Part shown: positions 48,316 to 55,226 of the stretch, in pieces
Position numbering within the stretch: position 1 is the first letter of the stretch
Layout: the number at the start of each line of letters is the position of its first letter
Origin: a virus
DNA: 64,000 nucleotides
Reading direction: 5' to 3' (one strand)
IMG/VR virus record: IMGVR_UViG_3300015360_000024
Span: 62,001 to 126,000 of that record
Program-made: the position numbers and the translations under genes
The notes under the pieces: model-generated
What the model saw: only the letters and a program-made list of their open reading frames with translations
Told to the model about the DNA's origin: nothing
Databases searched by the model: none

Positions 48316-51141
48316 ATGGCCGAGTTTCTCAGCCCAGGCATTTTCATCGAAGAAGTCAACACCAGTGGTCAGCAGGTGGAGGCCGTTGGCACGTCCACCA
48401 TGGCGACTGTTGGGTGGACCGAGCGTGGTCCAGTCGACACCGCAACGGTCGTGACAGGTATCGACGACTTCCAGAGGAAGTTCGGCGAGTACACCAATCA
48501 GTCCCGCGTTCCGATCTCCATCCAGGCGTTCTTCGTCAATAGCGGATCTCGGGCCTACGTCGTGCGTGTTGTCCCGACCGATTCGGTCGAGGGTGAGTCG
48601 TGCATCACGGATCTCGTCTCCGGCGAGACGATTACCGGCGCCGGCACTGGTATTAGCCCGCAGACGATGACCGATACGCTTCTCAACATCCCGGTCTTCA
48701 AGGGCTCGGTTGTCGTCAAGTGGCGGAATAACCCAGCCGGCACGATCGTGGCCGAGAATCCTGTCTTCGCTCCGGCCGAGGGCGAATCGCTGGTTGGTCC
48801 GTTCCTGGCCACGCTGGCCAACACGCCGATCATTGATGGCGCCATTACGATCAACTGGACCGAGGCCATTCAGGCTATCGGCACGCTGACGCTGACTGGT
48901 AACGCTCTTACTACCGAGACGGTCACCATCGGCGCCAAGACGTACACGTTCCAGACCGTTCTTACGAACGTCAATGGCAACGTGCTCATCGGCGGTACGG
49001 CGTCGGGTTCGCTCGATAATCTAATCGCTGCAATCACTCTGGGTACCGGGTCTGGCACCTTGTACGCGGCGGCGACCACGGCTCACCCGACGGTGCTTGC
49101 TGTGGCTGGTGCTGGCGACACAATGATTGCGTACGCGATCCTCGGTGGCGTTGCCGGCAATGCGATCACCACGACGCAGACGCTTACCAACGGCACGTGG
49201 GGCGGCGCGACCCTTGCTGGTGGCCTGGCTGCGGCGGCTCGCACGGCGACGATCACTGGCACGAGTACTCTCGGCGGCGCCAATGCGGCCCGCCTTTCGG
49301 CCGGTAGCATTAACCGTACGACTGGCGCTCTGAGCTTGACGTACGTGACTCGCACGATCGGCACCAATAACGGTCCCGGCACGAACTCCATCACGGTCGA
49401 CTACGATTCGGGTGGCGCTCTCCAGACGGTTACCGACAACGGCGCAGGCGCTTTTGCGGCTACGACAGCTGGCGGTACGACTGTTACTGGAACGATCGAC
49501 TACACCACTGGCGCTCTTTCGATCACGTTCACTGGTGGCACTGATCAGCCATACGCTGGCAATATCCTCGTCGCCGACTACAGGCACTGCCAGTGGGAGA
49601 TGACGGCATCGAACCCCGGTGCGTGGTCTGGTCGTCTGACCATGCGCATTGCTGGCAATGCGAGCTTCTTTACCTACGGCACGCAGGCGACTGCGGGCGT
49701 AGGCGAGTACTCGAAATTCAACGTCCAGGTTCTCCTGGAAAACACGTTGACGGGCGAGGACGAGATCAAGGAGACCTACGAAGAGGTCGTGTTCTCCGAC
49801 GCGGACGACGCGGTCTACTTCCCGAACATCCTGAACGACAATTCGGACTTCATCGAGGTTACGGACTCGGGCACGCTCGACGTTCCGGCGACCTTCAAGG
49901 GCGTTGATCGGAACCAGGTCATGGGGACTGGCGACAGCCTTCTGATGCTGTTTACCGGCACGCTGCTGAACTTCCCGATCGTCAAGACGTCGATTGTGAT
50001 CACGTACACGCCGATCGTCGGCGCGCTGCGTACGCTGGCTGTCGACGTCAACGGCAACATCACGGGCACTGGTCTGGATACGACCAAGACCAACAGCGTC
50101 AACTACACCACTGGTGTGTTCACACTGAACTTCCTCGGTGGCAACGATCGCCCGCTTACGACGACCACCATCGATGCGGCGTACATCTCGATGCCAGCGA
50201 CGTCGTTCGTGGACTACGTGTTCACGGGCGGATCTGACGGCACGCTGACCGGCGTCACGTTCGACCGTGGCGTCTTCACCAGCCCGGTTCTGACGGCATC
50301 CAAGCGTGGCATGTTCGCGCTGAGCCGCATCGACGAGGTGATGCAGCTCATCATCCCGGACTTCGCTGGCGATACCACGGTGGCTGGCGATCAGCTGGAC
50401 TACGCGGAGAGCCGCAAGGACATCTTCGTCATCCTGACCACGCCATCCGGCTTCGAGTCGCAGGAAACCGCTGACTACCGGGCGATCACGTTCAACAGGA
50501 AGTCGAAGTTCTCGGCCATGTACTGGCCGTGGATTAAGGTCACGGATCCGCTGAACTCGGCCAAGACGCTGACGGTCCCACCTCTGGGCTGGGTCGCTGG
50601 CGTGTACGCCCGCACGGATCAGTCGCGCAACGTCGGCAAGGCGCCAGGCGGTACGATCGATGGTGCGCTGCGCTTCCTGACTGGTCTAGAGCTGAAGCCC
50701 GACAAGGGCGACCGCGACCTGGTCTACCCGCTTCGCGTCAACCCATTGATCGACACGACTCAGACGGGTCTGGCGATCTGGGGTGTTCGGACGCTGTCGG
50801 CGACCAACGACGTGCTTCGGTACGTCAACGCGGTTCGTCTGTTCCAGTTCGTGGAGAAGTCGATCTTCAACTCGACGTTCAACTTCGTATTCGAGTCGAT
50901 CACCGCGAACCTGTACGGCCAGCTCAAGAGCGCCTGCGACAGCTTCCTGCTGAATCTCTACACGACAGGCCACTTCGCTGGAGATTCGCCGACCCAGGCG
51001 TTCTTCGTCATCTGCGACGAGACCAACAACCCTCCAGAGGTTGCGAACGCTGGACAGGTCGTCGTGGACATCGGTATTGCTCCCAACCGCCCGGGTGAGT
51101 TCATCCGGTTCCGGTTCAGCCAGAAGACGCTGACGGCGTAG
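48316..51141 (+). CDS. Tail sheath protein with large beta insertions
   Basis: 941 residues, GGGGAG before ATG 48316. Standard sheath ends: FLSPGIFIEEVNTSGQQVEA at the N-terminus and DIGIAPNRPGEFIRFRFSQK at the C-terminus, plus SNPGAWSGRLTMRI (near residue 427) from the middle domain. Two extra beta-rich blocks, residues about 95-420 and 535-640, contain repeats such as LLNIPVFKGSVVVKW, LANTPIIDGAITINW, DYTTGALSITFTGG and NYTTGVFTLNFLGG. One part (TVTIGAKTYTFQTVLTN) is a known phage surface module. The sheath contracts to drive the tube through the envelope; the insertions probably decorate its outside. Confidence 0.9.
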   Translation: MAEFLSPGIFIEEVNTSGQQVEAVGTSTMATVGWTERGPVDTATVVTGIDDFQRKFGEYTNQSRVPISIQAFFVNSGSRAYVVRVVPTDSVEGESCITDLVSGETITGAGTGISPQTMTDTLLNIPVFKGSVVVKWRNNPAGTIVAENPVFAPAEGESLVGPFLATLANTPIIDGAITINWTEAIQAIGTLTLTGNALTTETVTIGAKTYTFQTVLTNVNGNVLIGGTASGSLDNLIAAITLGTGSGTLYAAATTAHPTVLAVAGAGDTMIAYAILGGVAGNAITTTQTLTNGTWGGATLAGGLAAAARTATITGTSTLGGANAARLSAGSINRTTGALSLTYVTRTIGTNNGPGTNSITVDYDSGGALQTVTDNGAGAFAATTAGGTTVTGTIDYTTGALSITFTGGTDQPYAGNILVADYRHCQWEMTASNPGAWSGRLTMRIAGNASFFTYGTQATAGVGEYSKFNVQVLLENTLTGEDEIKETYEEVVFSDADDAVYFPNILNDNSDFIEVTDSGTLDVPATFKGVDRNQVMGTGDSLLMLFTGTLLNFPIVKTSIVITYTPIVGALRTLAVDVNGNITGTGLDTTKTNSVNYTTGVFTLNFLGGNDRPLTTTTIDAAYISMPATSFVDYVFTGGSDGTLTGVTFDRGVFTSPVLTASKRGMFALSRIDEVMQLIIPDFAGDTTVAGDQLDYAESRKDIFVILTTPSGFESQETADYRAITFNRKSKFSAMYWPWIKVTDPLNSAKTLTVPPLGWVAGVYARTDQSRNVGKAPGGTIDGALRFLTGLELKPDKGDRDLVYPLRVNPLIDTTQTGLAIWGVRTLSATNDVLRYVNAVRLFQFVEKSIFNSTFNFVFESITANLYGQLKSACDSFLLNLYTTGHFAGDSPTQAFFVICDETNNPPEVANAGQVVVDIGIAPNRPGEFIRFRFSQKTLTA

Positions 51142-51186
51142 CCAACGCCTCAACAATCCCCAGGTCAATAACTCGGAGGCATGGAT

Positions 51187-51669
51187 ATGTCGGTATCAGT
51201 TCTCATCACGAATCTCACGGCCAACAAGGTCACCATCAACGAGCTGTACACCACCCTTGGTGCTGCTGGATCCGCGACGGCGGCGGTCACGATCTCGCGC
51301 TCTGTCGCCCAGCTCGACTCGATGCTGGAGTTAAAGGCCCTTGTTAACGCCGCGACGGTTAGCGTTGTTGCGACGAACTCTGCTGACAACGCAGATCTGC
51401 TCAGCATCCCGATGGAGCAGCACGGCGTTGTGCCGCTCGTCAGTGTTGCCGTGGCGACCGAGGTTCTATCGGTCGTTACCTTCGCTAAGCCGTTCCCGGC
51501 TGGCGTTGTTCCGGTTGTGACCGTCACGATCGACAAAAGCCTTGGTCTTCTATCGCTCGGTAACGCCTACGTTCAGTCGATTACCAACACCGGATGCACG
51601 ATCGCTCTAGTTGTGACGACGCTGCAGGCGGCTTCCACAGTTCAGTTGAACTGGCAGGCGAGCTACTAA
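51187..51669 (+). CDS. Small beta-sandwich protein between sheath and tube
   Basis: 160 residues from ATG 51187, seven bases after GGAGG; an ATG at 51181 is too close to it. Entirely beta-rich; the second half (KPFPAGVVPVVTVTIDKS, then TLQAASTVQLNWQASY) resembles H-type lectin-like beta sandwiches. It may decorate the tail or bind a surface glycan. Function not established. Confidence 0.55.
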   Translation: MSVSVLITNLTANKVTINELYTTLGAAGSATAAVTISRSVAQLDSMLELKALVNAATVSVVATNSADNADLLSIPMEQHGVVPLVSVAVATEVLSVVTFAKPFPAGVVPVVTVTIDKSLGLLSLGNAYVQSITNTGCTIALVVTTLQAASTVQLNWQASY

Positions 51670-51687
51670 GCAACGCTATCTCCAGCG

Positions 51688-51696
51688 TGATATAGT
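51688..51696 (+). promoter_or_regulatory. Extended -10 promoter of the tail tube gene
   Basis: TGA followed by TATAGT (51691-51696). The tube gene also has a Shine-Dalgarno (GAGG) and a normal-length leader. Confidence 0.5.
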
Positions 51697-51727
51697 AGAT
51701 CTAAGAAATCGAACCTGAGAGGCGATC

Positions 51728-52282
51728 ATGGCCAGGCCAAAAAGCACCGACTTCCTGCACAACTTCCGGTTCCACGTGATCGTCACTGGGTTCGGTGGCG
51801 GCAACAATAACCAGTTGGGCAGTGCTGCAACGGACGGAACCGTGACCGCCGGCTTCAACACGTGTTCGACACCTGAGGCAACTCAGGAGGCTGTCGAGTA
51901 CCGCGAGGGTCACTACATCTACACGCAGAAGTACAGCGGTCTGCCGACCATCAGCGACATCTCTTTGTCGCGTGGTGTGGCCAAGGCCGATGGAACGTTC
52001 TGGCAGTGGATGAAGTCGGTCATCGAAGGCAATGAGGAGTATCGGGCGAACCTCAGCATCCTGCACTTCCATCGCGATTCGAAGCCGGCAACGTCGTCGA
52101 CTCCTGGTGCGCCGAACGTCCACCAGAAGGCGCTTGAGGCTGGATCAATCGAGTACAAGTGCCATGAGGCGTTCCCGATTCGTCACAAGGTTTCGTCGGA
52201 TCTCGACGCGACCGGCAGTGAGGTCTCGATCCAGGAACTCGACCTCGCCATCGAACACTTCGACGTCATCGAGCACACGTAA
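51728..52282 (+). CDS. Tail tube protein (T4 gp19-like)
   Basis: 184 residues, GAGG upstream. FRFHVIVTGFGGG, then AVEYREGHYIYTQKYSG, then TFWQWMKSVIEGNEEY, and IQELDLAIEHFDVIE near the end are typical of gp19-type tube proteins. It polymerises as hexamers inside the sheath. A second tube-like gene follows. Confidence 0.85.
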   Translation: MARPKSTDFLHNFRFHVIVTGFGGGNNNQLGSAATDGTVTAGFNTCSTPEATQEAVEYREGHYIYTQKYSGLPTISDISLSRGVAKADGTFWQWMKSVIEGNEEYRANLSILHFHRDSKPATSSTPGAPNVHQKALEAGSIEYKCHEAFPIRHKVSSDLDATGSEVSIQELDLAIEHFDVIEHT

Positions 52283-52294
52283 CCAGCTTGGTTC

Positions 52295-52303
52295 TGGTAC
52301 GCT
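52295..52303 (+). promoter_or_regulatory. Extended -10 for a leaderless start
   Basis: TGG followed by TACGCT (52298-52303), then exactly six bases to GTG 52310. No Shine-Dalgarno. Confidence 0.45.
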
Positions 52304-52309
52304 TGCGCT

Positions 52310-53026
52310 GTGCCCCGTCGGCGTCTATTCGATGTGCTGCATAGCCACCTGTTTTGGGCGTTCGACGCGTCCAACTCGGGTGTGCCTGTGTTTAACCCGT
52401 TGTTTGGGTTCTCTAAGATCTCGGCACCGCAGATCAATGCCGAGATCGAGATGTTCAAGGACGGCACATTTATTTACAACCGGGCGGTTGTAAAGGGCGG
52501 GTCAGTTGGTCAGATCCTGTTCGAGCGAGCGACGTCGATGTTCGACGCCGATTTCTACGACTGGATCATGTTTACCTTGCACGGTAACAAGGACTTCGAA
52601 GAGGGTGGAACGCTTGGTAAGATTGCCAGCTTCCTGACCGGAAGCGGTCGATCTTCTCCGAGGCGCAGCCTGTTGATTGTTCAATTCACGAACATCAACA
52701 TTGCTGGCGGCGGCAGTGATCGTGACATCGCCTTGCGTGTTGCCGGCACGGCTGCGCTTGCAGCCATCACGGCTGGCTTGGCCAGCAGTAGTGTCGCCGG
52801 AGCTGCGATTGCCGGAGCTGCAGTTGGTGGTGCGGTTGCGTACGGCATCGGGCCGTTTGAGTTCGCCACCAGGATTCCGGCGCGTGCCTGGCTTCTTCAT
52901 GACTGCTTGCCAGTCAGATACAAGGCTGGCTCTGATTTCGATGCTGGAAATGCAGCGATCTCCCTCCAGGAGCTAGAGGTTCAGCCGGAACACATCGAGG
53001 AATTCTCGCTGGGAATCAAACCGTGA
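52310..53026 (+). CDS. Second tail tube-like protein with hydrophobic insertion
   Basis: 238 residues from GTG 52310. The start (LHSHLFWAFDAS), SAPQINAEIEMFKDGTFIYN, FYDWIMFTLHGNKDF and the end (ISLQELEVQPEHIEEF) parallel the tube protein. Between the domains is an Ala/Gly/Val-rich hydrophobic stretch (residues about 140-180, including ASSSVAGAAIAGAAVGGAVA) not expected in a tube subunit. It may be a tube-initiator or tip protein joining tube to baseplate, or a membrane-contacting variant. Confidence 0.65.
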   Translation: MPRRRLFDVLHSHLFWAFDASNSGVPVFNPLFGFSKISAPQINAEIEMFKDGTFIYNRAVVKGGSVGQILFERATSMFDADFYDWIMFTLHGNKDFEEGGTLGKIASFLTGSGRSSPRRSLLIVQFTNINIAGGGSDRDIALRVAGTAALAAITAGLASSSVAGAAIAGAAVGGAVAYGIGPFEFATRIPARAWLLHDCLPVRYKAGSDFDAGNAAISLQELEVQPEHIEEFSLGIKP

Positions 53027-53033
53027 GGCGCTG

Positions 53034-53258
53034 ATGCCAAGAGGTAACGACGAAATGCTTCAGATCCCTCTCAGCGACTCTGAGAGTCTGGACATCATCC
53101 GCTTGGAGGATATGACGGTGCTGATCGTCATATCTGAACGGCGAGGAGTTCAGCACAGGACGGTCGCCAAGATTGATGGCAATGCCGCCATTAAGATCGC
53201 CAAGTTCCTCGTTGGAATCAAGGGAGGCAAAGATGGATCCGAAGACGCCGGAGACTGA
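53034..53258 (+). CDS. Hypothetical small protein
   Basis: 74 residues. Beta strands around EDMTVLIVISERRG followed by an AIKIAKFLVGIKGG helix. Small tail-region protein of unknown role; it overlaps the next gene by 26 bases. Confidence 0.55.
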   Translation: MPRGNDEMLQIPLSDSESLDIIRLEDMTVLIVISERRGVQHRTVAKIDGNAAIKIAKFLVGIKGGKDGSEDAGD

Positions 53259-53469
53259 CAACTGGAGCGTGGCGGATATCGCCGCAATGCTTACGGGCCG
53301 GGATGACCGGAACGCGTCGACGCCTTCCAGCTATGAACTGCCTGTCGAACTTAGCCCTGGATTCCATCCAGGTGAAGGTGAATACGTCATAGATCCAGAC
53401 TACATGGAGCTTTTGGGAATCACGGACCCAGCTGAACTTATTCAGCGCAAAGGATCTACCTCCAGGTAG
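53233..53469 (+). CDS. Hypothetical small protein
   Basis: 78 residues from ATG 53233 with GGGAGG upstream. DNWSVADIAAMLTGRDD is helical; the C-terminal part is acidic with a Pro-rich middle. No family recognised. Tail operon. Confidence 0.55.
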   Translation: MDPKTPETDNWSVADIAAMLTGRDDRNASTPSSYELPVELSPGFHPGEGEYVIDPDYMELLGITDPAELIQRKGSTSR

Positions 53470-53519
53470 ACGTAGGATCCATTGACACACGTAGCTTAGT
53501 AGAGGTAAACAGTTGGAGC

Positions 53520-54086
53520 GTGAACGATCGAAGATCTAGTTCAGCTCCAACGGCGGAGATTGCAGGCCTCTCCGATTGGAAGGCTAAAGTATTGGCTCGG
53601 GACGCCAAGGCCTGCGTCAATTGCAGCAGCGAGGACAAGGTTGCTGCCTGCTTCGTTGTTCCTGTTGAGGTTGGCGGCAACCTCCGGGTCAGTAACGGTG
53701 TGACCGTTTGTCGAGAGTGTAGGATCGCTGCTGAGAGCAGCCGTGTTCTTCCCCAGCGCATCGATAACAAGACACCGATCAACTTCCTCATCAGCGACGG
53801 CCTGCATAGGGTCGTCAATCAATACGTTCACAACGGGTCGAAGTTCGGTAGCGTGTCGGCGCTAATGAGGTCGATGATCTCGGCGTACATCACACAGCCT
53901 GAGCTGTACGAAGACCTCCAGAACTGGCAGGACGCTGGTTCCGATGTGAAGGTAAACGGCTGGGTCGACGGTCTCCAGTATCAGGTGTTCAAAGGGATGT
54001 GTCGGAACAAGGGTATCAGCTACACGGACGCCCTAAAGGCGTTGCTGCTCGTGGCTATTGACGGCTACGAGCCAGAAAAACACTAG
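53520..54086 (+). CDS. HNH-like zinc domain plus two RHH-like units
   Basis: 188 residues from GTG 53520. The first third reads VLARDAKACVNCSSEDKV, then VPVEVGGNLRVSNGVTVC and REC, the HNH zinc scaffold without the catalytic Asp-His. Two similar helical units follow: NFLISDGLHRVVNQYVHNGS with SVSALMRSMISAYI, and GWVDGLQYQVFKGMCRNKG with TDALKALLLVAIDGY, each like a ribbon-helix-helix. The likely role is DNA binding, not cutting. TTGACA at 53482-53487 hints at an own promoter. Unusual place for a regulator, within the tail genes. Confidence 0.5.
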   Translation: MNDRRSSSAPTAEIAGLSDWKAKVLARDAKACVNCSSEDKVAACFVVPVEVGGNLRVSNGVTVCRECRIAAESSRVLPQRIDNKTPINFLISDGLHRVVNQYVHNGSKFGSVSALMRSMISAYITQPELYEDLQNWQDAGSDVKVNGWVDGLQYQVFKGMCRNKGISYTDALKALLLVAIDGYEPEKH

Positions 54087-54095
54087 GGGTTAGTA

Positions 54096-54872
54096 ATGGA
54101 TCCGCAGATTGAAATTCCAAAGGCGCCGATTGATTCGTACGAGCTTCCCTGCGGCCACGTGGACCAGGATGGCGGCGTGCATACGCTGGTGACTGTTCGC
54201 GAGATGACTGGCGAGGACGAAGAAATCCTCGCGGCTCGCAACATGCCGACCACGAAGAAGATCAACAAGATCTTGACTCGCTGCACGGAGTCCATCGGTC
54301 CGTTCAGTGGCCAGGCGCTACAGTTCATTATCCCCGAGCTGACACAGGGCGACCGCATCTACTTGCTTATGGCGATTCGTCGCGCATCCCTCGGCGACGA
54401 GATGCCGTTCCAGACGACGTGCCCATCGTGCAAGGAGGAGGCTCGGTTCATCGTCGATCTCAACGATCTTGAGACCAAGAAGATGGCGAACCCAGCGCTT
54501 CGCCACTACGACGTCGTGCTACCGAAGTCCAAGCACAAGGTTCGGATGAAGGTGTTGACCGGCAAGGGCGAGGAGGCGATTAGTAAGGCCGCCATCAAGG
54601 GCCAGGACATCATCTCGACGGCGATCTTTGCTCGCATCGAGTCGATGAACGACAAGCCAGTTACCATTCCGGATCTGAAAGGTCTTGCGTTGAGCGACCG
54701 CAACTTCCTGCGTGGGGCATGGGAGGAACACGAAGGCGGCGTGGATACCGAGATCCAGGTGGACTGCCCGAGCTGCGGTGTTGCTTACGAAAGTGAGTTG
54801 GACATTTCCCAGCAAGGTTTTTTCAACCCCTCGGCAACATTGAGCAACTGGAAGAAGAAATATTCTTTCTGA
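54096..54872 (+). CDS. Baseplate hub/tail assembly chaperone with zinc ribbon
   Basis: 258 residues, AGGGG upstream. IIPELTQGDRIYLLMAIRRA followed by CPSCKEEARFIVDLNDL and a second CPSCGVAYESEL pair is the pattern of the T4-family baseplate hub assembly chaperones found between tube and tape measure. It would help assemble the hub or wrap the tape measure. Its stop overlaps the start of a small following gene. Confidence 0.65.
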   Translation: MDPQIEIPKAPIDSYELPCGHVDQDGGVHTLVTVREMTGEDEEILAARNMPTTKKINKILTRCTESIGPFSGQALQFIIPELTQGDRIYLLMAIRRASLGDEMPFQTTCPSCKEEARFIVDLNDLETKKMANPALRHYDVVLPKSKHKVRMKVLTGKGEEAISKAAIKGQDIISTAIFARIESMNDKPVTIPDLKGLALSDRNFLRGAWEEHEGGVDTEIQVDCPSCGVAYESELDISQQGFFNPSATLSNWKKKYSF

Positions 54873-55009
54873 TGGAATGCTGGCGGGGGCTTGGTCGCAG
54901 GGAGATCTTGGACTGGCCATCAACCTTCAGGATTAGAATGATCCTCAAGAAGTCAGATCTAGAGAAAGAGCGGCAGCGTAGAGAGGAACGAGCCGGAAGA
55001 CGGAGATGA
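54872..55009 (+). CDS. Small basic protein coupled to the chaperone
   Basis: 45 residues; ATG 54872 overlaps the chaperone stop (TGATG). MECWRGLGRREILDWP is followed by a basic helical tail with KERQRREERAGRRR. In many phages a second small chaperone reading frame sits here before the tape measure, often made by frameshift. I see no slippery sequence, so coupled re-initiation is more likely. Confidence 0.5.
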   Translation: MECWRGLGRREILDWPSTFRIRMILKKSDLEKERQRREERAGRRR

Positions 55010-55012
55010 GCC

Positions 55013-55028
55013 GCGCAAGTGCTTGCGT
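55013..55028. repeat. Dispersed palindrome, site F
   Basis: GCGCAAGTGCTTGCGT, three bases after the small chaperone stop and 17-base identical to the DNA around site A. It begins the leader in front of the tape measure gene. Confidence 0.65.
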
Positions 55029-55033
55029 TGCAG

Positions 55034-55077
55034 ATGGGGTGCTGGGTTGATCTCCGCACCCCATTGCCTTATGGGGT
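55034..55077 (+). promoter_or_regulatory. Alternative hairpins in the tape-measure leader
   Basis: ATGGGGTGC (55034-55042) pairs perfectly with GCACCCCAT (55056-55064); the same ACCCCAT (55058-55064) also pairs with ATGGGGT (55071-55077). The two hairpins exclude each other, the classic form of an attenuator or RNA switch. No T-tract follows, so it is not a simple terminator. The rest of 55078-55226 holds only a weak 35-codon frame from 55116. Confidence 0.5.
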
Positions 55078-55226
55078 CGGTGGTGAAGATCTTCGTATTT
55101 TTGTAGAGTAAGCCGATGATGATGCCTGCAGATACCCACCGTACTTCGAGCATGGCGGTTGACCGCTGCGCTTCATCGGTGAATCTTTGGGTTTATTCTG
55201 TTTCAACCAAGGATATCAGGTAGTTT

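Noticed and set aside
54840-54875. Programmed frameshift between chaperone and small gene
   Set aside because: No X-XXY-YYZ slippery heptamer before the stop; a TGATG overlap explains coupling better.
54959-55153. Minus-strand 64-codon frame with a hydrophobic start
   Set aside because: It crosses the chaperone-coupled gene and the leader hairpins, with no supporting ribosome-binding site.
55116-55223. 35-codon plus-strand frame before the tape measure
   Set aside because: Weak ribosome-binding site and no recognisable features; noted but not called.
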